Notes: generated by a model not told the origin, from the sequence alone. A stretch of 64,000 nucleotides of DNA from Medakamo hakoo (GCA_026636295.1 CP089454.1:992001-1056000); one strand, 5' to 3'. Positions 20,699-32,061 are shown, numbered from the stretch's first letter. Numbers and translations are program-made.

Positions 20699-20775
20699 CC
20701 GCCGGCCCACCATTCATTCTTGTCCACCATCCCCGCCGGCCCACCATTCATTCCTCCCATTCTTGTCCACCATCC
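20699..20775 (+). repeat. 34-bp direct duplication in the EF-hand gene leader
   Basis: The block GCCGGCCCACCATTCATTC occurs at 20701 and again at 20735. TTGTCCACCATCCC follows each copy, with 9 extra bases before it in the second. It ends about 50 bp before the EF-hand start codon. Confidence 0.75.
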
Positions 20776-20827
20776 CGCGCACGGTGCGCGCGGTAAAACA
20801 GCGCCCTCCCCCCGTCCCTTGGCCGCC

Positions 20828-21571
20828 ATGCCCGCCCCACCTTTACACATCGCCCACCCCGTCCTGGCCGCCGACATCGATGCGTGGATGGCCCGGCGCG
20901 GGCGGGCCCCGCCGCCCCGCCTCTCGCCGTCGGACCGGGACCGCGCAGCCGCCGTCTTTGCCCTGGTGGACGCTGACGGGTCGGGGGCCGTGGACGGGGG
21001 CGAGCTGGGTGACGCACTGGAGGTAAGGGCGCTGGCGGCGGGCGGGCGGATGGGAGTGGTGGGCTGGGGCACCACCCCTCCCCCCACGCCCCCCCACCCC
21101 CACCCCCGTCCCCCACACCAAAAGCTCCTGGGCATCCGCCTCCCGCCGCCCGCCCTGGACGCCCTCATGTCCGCCGTCGACGCCGACAAGTCGGGCGTCC
21201 TTGAATTCCGCGAATTCGTGACCGTCCTCACCCGCGCCCTGGCCGCCGCGGGCGCGGCCGCCGGCGCGGCGTGCGCCGCCCTCCCCTTCACCCTGTCGTT
21301 TGGCGCCTACCGGCGGCGCCGCCTGCTGGCCGCCATGGCGGCGGGCGACCGGGCGACCGTGCGTGCCCTGGCCGCACAAGTGGAGAGTGGTGGTGGTGGT
21401 GGTGGTGGTGGTGGTGGAGGCGGTCGCGCCGCCGTCCAGGCGCCGCGCCCGCCGCCTCGCCGGGCCCGCCCGCCGCCGCCGCAACAAAACGACACGCCTC
21501 CACCCCCACCCCCGCCCGCCCTCACCGCCGACACGTGGGCCATGCGCCCCCGGCCGCGCCTGGTGTGCTGA
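20828..21571 (+). CDS. Two-EF-hand calcium-binding protein
   Basis: 213 residues in two exons (20828-21022, 21125-21571), phase 0, donor GTAAGG, acceptor CCAAAAG. The first EF loop is DADGSGAVDGGE (residues 48-59) and the second DADKSGVLEFRE (84-95). Both have acidic or oxygen-bearing residues at positions 1, 3, 5 and 12, so both should bind calcium. The intron lies between the two hands. A helical Ala-rich region with SFGAYRRRRLLAAMAAGD follows, then a poly-Gly run encoded by about ten GGT repeats (21386-21417) and a Pro-rich tail. It is not calmodulin and I recognise no specific family. The role is probably calcium sensing, by inference. Start in a GCCGCCATG context. Confidence 0.75.
   Translation: MPAPPLHIAHPVLAADIDAWMARRGRAPPPRLSPSDRDRAAAVFALVDADGSGAVDGGELGDALEVRALAAGGRMGVVGWGTTPPPTPPHPHPRPPHQKLLGIRLPPPALDALMSAVDADKSGVLEFREFVTVLTRALAAAGAAAGAACAALPFTLSFGAYRRRRLLAAMAAGDRATVRALAAQVESGGGGGGGGGGGGRAAVQAPRPPPRRARPPPPQQNDTPPPPPPPALTADTWAMRPRPRLVC
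21386..21417 (+). repeat. (GGT)n microsatellite in coding sequence
   Basis: About ten GGT units encode the Gly tract of the EF-hand protein. The repeat is in frame, so length changes would keep the reading frame. Confidence 0.9.
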
Positions 21572-22529
21572 GGCTGGCTTTCGTTTTTTTCTCAAATTCT
21601 TTTGTGTTTTTACACGCGGAGGCGAAGCACGCGCTCGGCCGCGACGTCCACGTCGGCGTCCGGACGGAAAAAAAATGGTTGGGCCCGCCTCCTCTCTGCG
21701 CACGCGCAGGGCAACGCCCCCACCTGCACACACGCCACGACTCCAGAGGCCAGAATGGGGCCTCTCCTCGCGTGTTCGATGGCGTGTGCGCCCCGCCCCC
21801 TTGTTGATCGAAGAGGGATGTGAGTGTGGGGCGGGGCAAGGCGGTGCCGCGCGCTTTTAAAGAAAAGTTTCGATCGTTTTTGGGTGTAGGTTCTCTCTCT
21901 CCAATCTAGGGTGCCTGGTTCGTTCTCAGGGTTCCTGCCGGTCTAACGTCAGTCAAGGCACTCTCTCATGTTTCGTGGCCGTGAAATGGGGCCGTCATCG
22001 TCGTCATCAGAAGTAAGACAAGAAAAAACAACGCAATGAAAAAAAGGAATGGAAAAACACGCGCGCGCGCCGCGCAGCTGGGTTTTAGTGGAAACAAAAA
22101 AAAAGGGAAGGTAGGGGGGAAGGGAATAGCTTGCCATCAGGTCCGTCGCCCCCCCTCCCACGTGACTGGGGAGGGGGGCGTGCACGCCGCAAGCGTCTTC
22201 AAACACTTCGAGGATGCGTCCAGCTGGCCGATCCGTATTCATCAATGGAAGAAAAGAGGGTTGAGGTTTTTTCGTAGCTCGGTAGATTTTTTTTTTCGAC
22301 GAGGGGGGGGGGTAAACAAAGAAACTTCAGGAGGGGGGGGGGACGAATGAAGAAGCACCAGCGAGGGCGTGGGGGAGGGGGGAGAGGGCGCGCCAGAGGA
22401 ATGGCGGCCCCCTCACCTGCGCGCCCCCCCGACGCTCGACGCCGCGCGCGGCCCGCCGCGCCAAGGTTTGGTTCCGGCAGCGGGGGGCCTCTCGCGCTTT
22501 CGAAAACAAGAAGAACAAATTAGAATGCA
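21572..22529. other. 958-bp tail-to-tail intergenic region, lower GC
   Basis: The largest gene-free stretch. It is visibly less GC-rich than its surroundings, with A and T runs and GA-rich tracts. No convincing protein is seen. A minus-strand open frame at 21949-22245 lacks the codon bias of neighbours and is full of homopolymer-derived residues. At 21941-22019 (minus) there is a possible C/D-box snoRNA-like arrangement, described under findings and not annotated as a gene. Confidence 0.4.
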
Positions 22530-23243
22530 TCACGGCCCGCCGGACAGGCGGGCCTCGTACTCGGCGAAGAAGGCCGGGTTTTCCTGGCGCAGGCGGTCGA
22601 GGACTGAGGGCGGAGGAGAGGGTGGAAGAGGTGGGAAGAGGGTTTTGTGAGTGTCTTGGGTCTGTCGGCTGCAGCTGAGAGGAGATCGGTGTGACTAGGA
22701 CACTTTTCCGAGTTGCTGGCCGGGCCGTGGTGGAGAGGGGCTCCGAGCCGGCCCAAAAAGTGGGTGAGGTTTTTTTTTCATGAGAGCAGGGGCTCTCGCC
22801 TCACCCTTCCGCCCACGCGGAGGATGGACGCGGCGGCTTTTTCAACTTTCCAGCGGCCTGGGTCGGTGCGCCGAATACTCGACATCACACTGGGCGAGTA
22901 ATCGGGCCCGCGGAAGGGGTGGAAGCCTGCGCGGCGGGCGCGGAACGAAGACACTTTTTTCGACTTCGCATGCCGAAACTTTTTTCCCTCCCGAAAAAAA
23001 AGAAAAACGAAACTCACCGGCCCGGCCGAGCTCGCCCAGCGCGGCCTCGATCGTCGCGTAAGGCGCACCCGCGACGAGCATGTGCTCGATCAAGACGTGG
23101 ACCGCGTTGACCTGGGCGGCCGTCACGGCGCGGCGTTGGGAGCGGCGCGGCGGCCGCTGCTGGGCCGCGGCCGCTGCTGCTGCTGTCGCAGCAGCAGCAC
23201 ACGCCGGCGCCTGCGCCGCTGGTTGGTCCAGAAGGATCGCCAT
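22530..23243 (-). CDS. Small protein with plant A_thal_3526-type domain
   Basis: 99 residues from exons 23018-23243 and 22530-22603, joined G plus TC across a 414-bp intron. After an Ala/Gln/Arg-rich N-terminus, the C-terminal half reads VNAVHVLIEHMLVAGAPYAT, then IEAALGELG, then LDRLRQENPAFFAEYEARL. This pattern of a VxxLIE start, a short helix and a final ENxxFFxxY matches the roughly 50-residue plant domain of unknown function known as A_thal_3526 (PF09713). The two exons each carry half of the domain, which supports the splice model. Function is unknown. The protein is soluble by appearance, with no signal or membrane span. Tandem with the kinase gene upstream. Confidence 0.65.
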
Positions 23244-23498
23244 TACTCAGCCACGCCCAAAAAGATAAAAGTCCTGTCAAAAAAACGCCCCAGGGCTCGG
23301 CTGCCCTCCGTCTCGGAAGTTTTTTTGGTTTTGCAACGCGGCGAAAAAGGGAGTGTGAGTGACGGCTAACCCCCGCCTCGTCCGCCTGCGCTCTCTTTGC
23401 GCGCTCTCTCCGTGCGGGGTCTTGCGGTGTGTGGAGGGTGCCGCCACCGCGGAAGAGCACAAAGCAAGTCCATTTCGCAGTCCCAACACAGGCCCTAG

Positions 23499-26400
23499 CT
23501 ACCCACCACGCCCGGCCACCGCCCCCCTCTCCCGCCGGTCCGCCGCACGGAGGACGGCGAGGACGAGCGCTTCTTCCCCACCCTCGCGGCCGCCGCGCGG
23601 GTCCGCGCCCCCGCCGCCGCGGTCGCCCGCCGCCGCGGCCGCGGCCGCCTCGACATCCCCACCGTACAGCCCTTCACGGCCTGACGCCCGGTCCACCAAG
23701 CGGGCGTGAGCCCGGAACGCCGCCCAGGCGGCCGGGCGGACCAGCATTTCGCCGCGGGTGGCGGCCGACCGGTGCGCGACGACCGTCGGTTCAAGGGCGG
23801 CGGGCGGCTTGCCGAGCGTCGTCAGCGCCGCGCCCGTGTGGAAGAGGGTGGCGGCGTCGACCAGGGGCGCGATCTTCTCAAACGTCGACGCAAACAGGCG
23901 GTGGGAGCGGAGGAGGGCGGGCGGCGGGACGGAGCGCCCCGTGCGGACGGCGCGCCACAGGCCGCGGCCGACGGCCAGGGCCGGGTCGCACGTGACGCCC
24001 ACGAGCTCGATGCGGTATGGCCGGGCTCCAGGCGCGGCCGGCCCCGTCACCTGCCAGTAGCAGGACGTGTCGGCCTCCGGGCTGTCGTCGCCGCCGTCGT
24101 CGCCGGTGGCTTCGCCGGAAAAGCCCGGCCCGCGGCCGTAGGTGTGCCGCCCCGCATCGCGCGCCATGGCGACCGTGGCGGCCACAAAGGGGTGCCACGC
24201 CATCGTCCCATCAAAAATGATGTCGGCCTGGGCGTTGATGGCCGCGGCCAACTGGGCCTCGGCGGCGGCGGTGCTGTATTCGTGGACGAAGCGCCTCACC
24301 AGCGCCGGGCGGGCCGGGTGGTGGGCGGCGGTGGCCAGCGGCGGGACTGGGGGTGAGGAAGACGGCGGCGGCGGCGGCCCGCCGCCTCCGCCGCCCTCGC
24401 CTCCACCACCAGCGGCCAACTTGGCCAGGGCTGCCTCCGCCGCCGCTTCCGCCGCCGCCGCCGCGGCCGCGGTCGCTTTGATCGCGTCCGCCTCGACGAT
24501 GACGGGCGGGGGCCGGCCGTGCGCCGCGCCCAGGCGCACGCCCCACAGCTCTCCGCGCCCCACCAGGTCGCGCACGGTGGACTTGCCGGCCGCCATGCCG
24601 CCGCCCAGTAAAAGGAGCGTGGGCGCGTGCGGGCGGGTCGTTGTCGCGGTCGCCGGAGGTGCGGGAGCAGCAGCTGCAGCAGCAGCGGGTGGTGCGGTGG
24701 TCGGAGCAGCCGCCGCCGCCGCCACGCCGCCGTTGGCCACTCCAGCCCGCGCCGGGCTGGCCGGCGACAGCCCTGCCAGCACGGCCGTGCTCAGCGGCGG
24801 CAGGGCGGACGGTTGTGCGGGCGCGGGCGTGCGGGGCGCGGGCGACGCGCCGCGCGTGCTTTTTTCCGTGCCGCTCCCACTCCCTCCGCCGCCGCCACCA
24901 CCGCCGAGCATCTCCCTCAGCGGCCGGAACGCCCGCCGCGTGCCCAGCATGTCCCGCGTCAGGCGGGCCCGTGGGCCGGTGGAAGACACCGCCCCCGGCG
25001 GCGCGCCCGCCGCGGCGGCCGCGGCGGCGGCCGCGCGGGCGGCGCGCGCGCGCCAGGCGGCTTTGGCCACCCGCCCGGGCGTCGGGCTGGAGGCGGCGGG
25101 CGGCGGGAGCAGCGGCGACCCACCGACCGGGCCGGCCGCCCCACGGGCCCGGTCCGGGCTGGCGCTGGTGCGGGACCGCCCGCGCCGGGAAGCCTTGGGC
25201 GGGCGGCGGGCGGCCGCCCATGAAGGAGGAAGGGGGCCCGCCGCCGCCGCCAGCGCCGTCCCTTCGCTGGCCGCGTGGCGGACGGCGGGCGGGGACGGCA
25301 CGTCCACGCCGACGGCTTCACTGCCGCTGGCGGCGCTGCTCTCCCCGCCGTCGCCGTCGTCGGACGACGAGGTCGCGGTCGCCGTCACAGACGCCGGCGG
25401 TCCGCCGCCCCCCACCCCTCTCACCAAATCCGCCGCGGCCGACGCGGCCGCCCGGCGCAGGTGGGTCGCGTCCGCGGGCGACAAAGACGGCAGGCTGGCC
25501 AGCGGGTGGTGGGCGGCGTCCGTGGCGGCTGTCAGCGACGGCAGCGCCGCGGCGGCGCTCGCGCGTGGCCACACGCACGCCGGCCCGCTGCCGGCCAGGT
25601 CGGCCGCGTTGGACGCCGCGACGACCGCCAGGGCGTCCCAGTTGTGGGCCAGGTAGTCGGTGAGCAGGGCCTCGAACCGGGCCATGAGAGCGGCCGCGGA
25701 CGCGCGCAGGGCCGCGTCTTCCGCGGCGGCGCCCGCGGACGCGGCGGCCGAGGTTGGTGGGGGTGGGCGTGGCTCGTCGTCGTGTCCGCCCCCCGGCCGG
25801 TGCGGCGGCCGCGGCGCAGCAGGCTGCTCCCGCGTCGGCGACGGCGGCGGGCTGGGCTCCCGGTCTTCTTCGACGCCGCCGCCGCCGTCCTCACCCCCAG
25901 CCCCGGCCGTCGTCAGGAGCGCGGCTGTGACGGCGGCGCAGGGCACGCACGGGGGCGGGGGCACAGGGCGTGGCGGTGGTGGGGGAAGCCCGCCAGTCAC
26001 GCTTTTCCCACTGGGCGACAGCACGCCCGCCGGCCCCAGCTCCGCCGCCACCGCCGCGTCCAGCACGCGCTCCGACACGGGCGCGGACGCCGCCCCACCG
26101 CCGCCGCCGCCTCCGCCCCCCCCGGCCAACAGCCGGTCCAGGCGCGCGGCGACGAGGATCAGCCGGTCCAGCCCCAGCGCGCACAGACACTCCGCCAGGC
26201 CGGCCGGGTCGGCGCGCAGGTACAGGGCCGCCGCCGTGCGCAGGGCTTCCCGGGTGGGGCCGGTCTGTGCGGGGATGGGGCGGGTGTAGTGACAAGGAGG
26301 GGGCCTGGGGGGTGAGGTGGGGCGCGTGCGCCGCGGGGAGGGTGCGCGCCGAAAAAAAGCAAAATGGCTGCGGGTTTTTGCGCCACACCCCTCTCCGCTC

Positions 26401-26840
26401 TCCACAACTCCTCACCGGCGTCGACGGGTCCACGCCCAGTATCCTGGCCGCCGCATAATCGGAAAAGGCGAGGCTAGGAGGCGGCGGGGTCGACGCGTCT
26501 GGTGCGGCGCCGCAGCATTGGGCCGCGACCGCGACCGACTTGCCTCCGCTGCGTTCGCCGTCCCGGCCGCCACGGCGCTTGCGTGCCAGGACAAGGCTGG
26601 TGTGAGGAGTGTGTGAGCGGAGCGTGAGCGTGACTGGAACCGGAGCACGGCGTTGGGGGCGACGGGCGAGGTGTGCGAGAGGAGGGGCGCGCGCCCCTTC
26701 GGCGACGGCGCGCGCACGTGGGCAGCTGCTCCTCCACACTTCTTCACTCACCGCCGGGCCAGCTCGGACGCCGCAAAGCCCGCCGCAAACGCAGACGCGA
26801 GGACGCCGCGGCGAGCGGCGTCGCCCGCGGGAGGCGGCAT
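23499..26840 (-). CDS. Zeta-fold P-loop kinase-like protein, plant type
   Basis: 1011 residues from exons 26752-26840, 26416-26596 and 23499-26264. The C-terminal third is a P-loop domain of the zeta-toxin fold seen in plant nuclear genomes: Walker A GGGMAAGKST (about residues 642-651), VIVEADAIKA (675), DIIFDGTMAWHPF (771), then YRIELVGVTCDPALAVGRG (841) and SHRLFASTFEKIAPLVD. These segments align in order with plant zeta-domain proteins. In bacteria the fold phosphorylates UDP-GlcNAc, but the plant substrate is not established. The first 640 residues are low-complexity Ala/Pro/Gly with short helical islands such as ALYLRADPAGLAECLCALGL and a possible membrane-proximal N-terminus (GVLASAFAAGFAAS). 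It is a host gene, apparently intact, not a toxin-antitoxin system. Confidence 0.75.
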
Positions 26841-27045
26841 GGCGCGTGTGCTTTATTGCCAAGCGAGAGAGGGGCTGGCGCCCCGCCTGGGGGGAGGGAG
26901 GAGAGGCCGTGCGGGCAGGTGTGTGTGTGGTCGGGCGGCGCGCGCGACCTTGGGAGCATCTCTCATTTTTTTTTTTTTTGCATGGTCCGCAACCCCACGC
27001 AAACAACACACACGCAAACAACACACACGCATACCCTTCCCCCCT

Positions 27046-29408
27046 TCACTCCTTTCCTTTCAGCCAGGCGCTCACCGCCTGCGCCGCCGCGTGCGAGGGC
27101 GACAGCCCCGCCGCGGCGGCCGCCGCTTCCAGGCGGCCGTGCAAGTCCGGGGGCAGGCCGACGGACGGCAGGCCGCCCGCGTCCGCGGGGCTCACGTACC
27201 CGTCCGCGTACGCGCGCACGGCGTCCAGCCCGGCGCGCGCCAGGCAGTCGCCGAAGGCCTCGCCCGGCCGGCGCCGGGCGGCCCAGAAGGCCAGCATCGG
27301 CTCGACGGCGCCGCCAAAGGCCTGGACCTTGACCCGTTCGGCGTACAGCTCGGCCAGGCGCGTCGACCCGGGCCCGCCCCCGACCCACAGCTGGTACGAG
27401 TTGGGGCCGTCGCCCACGAGGCCCAGCTCCGCCATGTACGGGCGGGCGCACCCGTTGGGGCAGCCGGTGACGCGCATGTTGAGCGATTCGGACGCGCCCA
27501 GGCCCACCCGGCCCATGGCGGCCCGGACGGCGCCGTGCAAGCCGGGGAGCGCGCGCTCGGCCTCCGTGACCGCCAGGCCGCACAGCGGCAGCGCCGGGCA
27601 GGCCATCGAATTGATGTCCAGCGGGTCCAACTCCCCCGCGTCCGCCAGCCCGGCGGACGCCAGCTTGCCCGCGATGTCGGCCCGCCAGGCCGGCTCGATG
27701 TTGAGGAGGACCAAATTCTGTTGGGCCGTGATTTTGACGGGGATGCCCCGCTCCTCGATGATGGCCCGCAACGCTTTCTTGCCCGGCCCCTTGATGCGCC
27801 CGCCGGGCACGTGGACGCCCAGGGCCAGCTTGCCGTCGCCCTGCTCCTGCCAGCCCAGGTAGTCCTCCATCTTCCAGGCGGGCAGCGGGCGGAACGGCTC
27901 AAACGCCTCGCCCAAGTACTGTTCGACGACGGCCTTGAACTTGGGCACGCCCCACTCGTCCATCAGGTACTTGAGCCGGGCCTGGCGCCGGTCGTCGCGG
28001 CGGCCGTAGTCGCGCTGGGCGGCGACGACGGCTTTGACGGCCGCGAAAATGCGGTCGGCGCGGACGTAGCCGATCGGGTCGGCCAGGCGCGGGTACGTGT
28101 CGGCGTTGCGGTGGGTGCGGCCCATGCCGCCGCCCGCGACCAGGTTGGCGCCCTCCAGCACGCCGGCGGCGTCCACGAACACGACGAGGCCCAGGTCGTT
28201 GGTGAACAGGTCGACGGAGTTGTCGCCCGGCACCGTGACCGCGATCTTGAACTTGCGCGGCAGGAACTGCGTGCCGTAAATGGGTTCCGGGCAGCCCTCA
28301 AAGTTTGTGCCGTGCGCGTTTTCGGCGCGGGCGGCCGTCACGGCCGGCCGCTCAAAGACCGAGGACACAAATTTCTCGCCGTCCAGCCAGATGTCGTAGT
28401 ACGCGCCGGACTGGGGGGCCAGCAAGTCCGCGATGTCTTCGGCCAGCTGGGTGGCGGCGGCGTAGTCCGGGCGGTCCGTGAACGGCGACGGCGGCGCGCA
28501 TACGTTGCGGTTGACGTCCCCGCACGCGCCGAGCGTCGACCCCATGTTTTTGATGACGGACGAAAACACGGTCTTCAAGTCCTTTTTCAGGACGGCGTGC
28601 AGCTGGTACGTCTGGCGGGTGGTCAGGCGCAGCGTCCCATTGCCGTACTCGTCCGCCAGGTCGTCCATGGTCAGGTACAGGCGGTTGGTCACGCAGCCCG
28701 CGGGCTGGCGCGTGCGCATCATGAAACTGTACGCCTTGCCGCCCTTTTGGCCGACGCCCCGCTTCTCGCGGTCGTCCTGCATGTACGACCCGTGAAACTT
28801 CATGAGCTGGGCGGCGCCGTCGGAGATGGACGGCTCGGACGTCGTGATTTCGGTCATGAGCGGGTGGCGCAAGAAGTCGGACGCTTCTTTCAGGAGCTCG
28901 ACTTTGGAGCTGCGGGTGGTGTGGGTGGGTGGGAGGCGTGGGATGGAGGTGGGGGAGGGGGGGTGGGGTGGGGGGTGGATGAGGCGCGAGCGAGGCGGCC
29001 GCGCACAAAAACGCCCCGACCGGGCGGGCAAGGAGTGCAGTTGCCGGCTGCTCACCCACGCCAGGGGCAAGCTGAGACAGCACACGTCAGTGCCGGGTTG
29101 AGCTCGACGGTGTCCAAGCCCGGCGACTGTCCCAAAGCTTGGCGCAAAGAGGGCACGGCCGCGCAGAAACGTGCTTGCCATGCGACGAGGCACGGCGGCC
29201 AGAGCACAGGGGGGCGAAGAAACGTCTCGCGGCCGGATGTTGACGGTCCCTCCCCCCACGCCCACCCAGCTCTAGCTCACCGTTTGGCCGGGAACGACGT
29301 CGGCGGCCGGGACGGCGTCGCGACGGCGACGGTCTGTAGAGAACCGCGGGCCGGGCGGCCGGCGGCGGCGGCCGGCGGCGCGGCCGGCGCGAGCGGGCGG
29401 GCCTGCAT
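27046..29408 (-). CDS. SIR: Ferredoxin-sulfite reductase, chloroplast
   Basis: 663-residue enzyme that reduces sulfite to sulfide with six electrons from ferredoxin, using siroheme and a 4Fe-4S cluster, in plastid sulfur assimilation. Exons are 29281-29408 and 27046-28909. The junction CG plus C restores Arg. The cluster cysteines are present as ACPALPLC (Cys480, Cys486) and TGCPNGC (Cys526, Cys530). Long blocks match plant SIR closely: [60 protein letters not shown] and [20 protein letters not shown]. These favour sulfite over nitrite reductase. Exon 1 encodes a transit peptide of about 40 residues. A helical tail after residue 600 extends beyond the core. Confidence 0.94.
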
Positions 29409-29561
29409 TGAGGGTTTTCGCTTTCCTCTCTTTTGGCGGCTCGCAGGGGCAGGTGGCGAGTGAGCTGCCGCTGCGGGCGGGCGGATGAGCTGGGTGCGAG
29501 AGCGGCGGGACGGACTTGCGCCCTCTGCTTTCGTTCGGCACAGTGAGGAGTGCGGGCTGCG

Positions 29562-29608
29562 TCTCGCTCGCTCGCTCGCTCGCTCCCTCGCTCGCTCCCT
29601 CCCTCCCC
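29562..29608 (+). repeat. (CGCT)n / CTCCCT tract in the SIR-membrane protein divergent promoter
   Basis: Degenerate tetranucleotide run in the 282-bp head-to-head spacer. It could influence both promoters but shows no recognised motif. Confidence 0.7.
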
Positions 29609-29690
29609 TCCCTCACACCTCCCTTCCCTCTCCGTGCGTGTGGTGGGGTGCGGCCCAGACACACACGACCCCCACAACTGCACGCGCCCA

Positions 29691-32061
29691 ATGACCTCGT
29701 CCGGCGCGTCCTTCTTCGGCATCAACCCGGCGGCGGGCCCGTCCACGGCGGGCTCGCCGTACGGCGGCCGGGCCGCCGCGCCGCCGGCTTCCTCGCGCGC
29801 GCCGCCCGCGTCGTCCGAGCCCAAGCCGCCGCCGCGCCCAGCGCTCCAGCCCTCGCCGTCCCGCCCGGCCACCACGCCGCCTCCCGTGGCCCGGCGCGGC
29901 CGTAGGCGTGGGTGCTGCGGGTGAGTTGTGTGGCGGAGGAGAGAAAAAGACGGACGCATGCAGGGCCCCCCGCGCCGAGTTTGGGCGCGCGCTGTGGCGG
30001 GCGCGCGCGCTCCACGCCGCCCACCCACCACGCCCACCGCGCCGCAGCACGCTTCTGCCGTGGCTGGTGGACTGCGAACCCCATTGTCTATTTCTTCTAC
30101 CCGGAAATGGGGCCGGACGCCCTCAGCGTCGCCGTCCGCACGCCGAAAAACAAAACACGCAGCCATGCGTTTTCTCACGTTTTCCAATGAATTTGTTCTC
30201 CACACACCCCTCCCCTCACCACAGCCCGCACGCCCGGCGCCGCTACCGGTACACGCCCGTCTTGGCCATCGCTGCAACGGCCACCCTCCTCATCGGCCTG
30301 ATCGTCTTTTCCGCCACCGCCGTCCCGGCCGGCCTTGTCGCCAAGGAACTGGTCGCGGCCGTCGACGGCCCGCAAGCCCGCCTGACCTGGCTGGTCGGCG
30401 TGTACCTGACGACGGTGGCTGTCACGGTCGGCGCGGCGGGGCTGGCGGCGGGCCTGGGCGCCGTCGCGGCGGGCGCCCGCGCCCGGCAGCGCGCCGCCCG
30501 CGACGCGGGCGCCGGGCCGGAAGCGGCCGCGGGCGCGGCCTGGCCGCCGCCGCCGCCGGCCTGGTGGGCGTCCGGCCGGCGCCGCAAGCACGGCGAGGAC
30601 GGCGTCCCGCCGCTGCCGCCCTCGGACCGCGCGTACGCCATCCTGTACTGGCTGGCCGCCATCGCCGCGGGCGCCGCCTGGGTGCTGGCCGCCTGGATGG
30701 TGCTGCTGTTTGCCGCGCACGTGTCCGCGTCCATGGCCATGGGCTCCGTCGTCCGCGGGACGGGGCAGGCCATCCAGTCGCTGGAAGCCGCGGTCGCCGC
30801 CACCAACCAGACGCTGGCGACGGCGCGCAGTGCGGGGACGGCGCTGGCGGGCCTGACGGCGGGCCTGACGGCGGGCGCGCGCCAGGCCGCGACCTCGTTC
30901 AAGCAGTCGCTGCCGCCGAGCGCGTCCGCGCTCGCGGACGCGGTGCGGAGCGCGGCGACGCACCACAAGGCCGCTGCTGAGACAGACGGCGGCGGTCCGC
31001 CCGCGCCGCCGGACCCGGCGGCGGCGGGCGCGGCGGACGGCGCGGCGGACGCGACCCGGCGCAAGAGCGGCCTGGCCGCCGGGCTGTCGGCCATCAAAGA
31101 GCTGGTGGGGCGGGAGGGGGGGGACGGCGGCGGCGGCGGCGCGGCGGCGCAGGCTGCGTCGACGACGCCGGCTGGCGCGGACGAGCCGGCCATCGTGCCG
31201 GCGGCGGCGGCGGCGGCGGACGCGGCGGCGGCGGCGGACGCGGTGGCGGCGGAAGCTCCGCCGTCGGCTGCTCCCTCGCCGCCGCCACCCCCGCCGCCTC
31301 AACCACAGGCCGCGACGACGAAGCCTGTGGCCGGCACGGCCACCAAGCCCGCCCCTCCCACCGGCCGCCGGGCCCTGCGCGCCGAGGCCGCCGACCCCGC
31401 CGCGGCGGCAGGCACGCCAACGACGCCCTCCCCGACCTCCACCTCCATCTTCCCGCGTTTCGACCCCTCCGCCGCCGCCAACGGCATGCTGTCCATCATC
31501 AACGCGCTCCAGCCCACCCAGCAAGACATGCTGACGGCCGCGGCGGGGGCGCAACGCGTGGCGGAATCGGCGCGCCGCGTCGTGGGCGGCGGCTCGGCGG
31601 GGTCGGGCGAGGACGGCGGTGGCGACGGGGACGGCACCGTCTGCCCCTCCGTCGTCTGCCTGGACGTCCGCCTCTTCGCGTTCTTCAAATCCGACGCGTG
31701 CATCTGCACGGCCGAAGACTTGCACAAGGTCCGGGCCCTGGCCGCCGACGTCGGCAAGCGGGTGGAAGGGTCGCTGGTCGGCGTGGTGATGATGTACGTC
31801 GGCGCGACGGCCCTCCTGGCGCGCCTGGCGGCCGACGCGGCGCGCGTGGCGGTGGACCGCGGCGTGGTCTGGGGCGACCTGCACGCCGTCCACGCCGCCC
31901 GGCGCGCGGCGGCGCGCGGAGGCGGTGGCGGTGGTGGTGGTGGTGGTGTGTCGCCGGAGCCCTCGCCGCCGCGCGGTCGTGCGGCGGCGCCGTCCGCGCC
32001 GCCGGCGGAAGGGCCGACGCTGGCGTTGCCGCAAAAGGGGGCGTGGCTGCCGGGGCTGTGA
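29691..32061 (+). CDS. Four-span membrane protein of unknown function
   Basis: 688 residues from exons 29691-29920 and 30225-32061, joined GG plus C. I do not recognise the family. Four hydrophobic spans are seen, at about residues 87-112 (YTPVLAIAATATLLIGLIVF), 131-160 (LTWLVGVYLTTVAVTVGAAG), 214-243 (YAILYWLAAIAAGAAWVLAA) and 593-616 (LVGVVMMYVGATALLARLAA). A Pro/Arg-rich cytosol-like N-terminus precedes the first span. The long region between spans three and four is partly low complexity. It ends in a more ordered Cys-bearing stretch, TVCPSVVCLDVRLFAFFKSD followed by ACICTAEDLHKVRALA, which could form a disulfide-bonded lumenal or extracellular domain. The arrangement loosely recalls tweety-like or prominin-like loops, but that is only an analogy. 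Head to head with SIR (282 bp). Confidence 0.65.

Noticed and set aside
21949-22245. Minus-strand 98-codon frame as a gene
   Set aside because: Codon use unlike neighbours, residues derived from homopolymers, no family match.
23499-24630. Bacterial-type zeta toxin system
   Set aside because: No antitoxin partner, the gene has introns and host codon use, and the motifs match the plant host branch of the fold.
28910-29280. Extra N-terminal coding for SIR within the intron
   Set aside because: The frame is open there, but splicing exon 1 to SKVELL gives a proper transit peptide and the intron has good borders.
26653-29463. 936-codon plus-strand open frame opposite sulfite reductase
   Set aside because: Antisense frame created by GC-rich third positions. 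No recognisable domain.
30175-32034. Arg-rich minus-strand frame opposite the membrane protein
   Set aside because: Poly-Arg and poly-Gly artefact of GC-rich codons.
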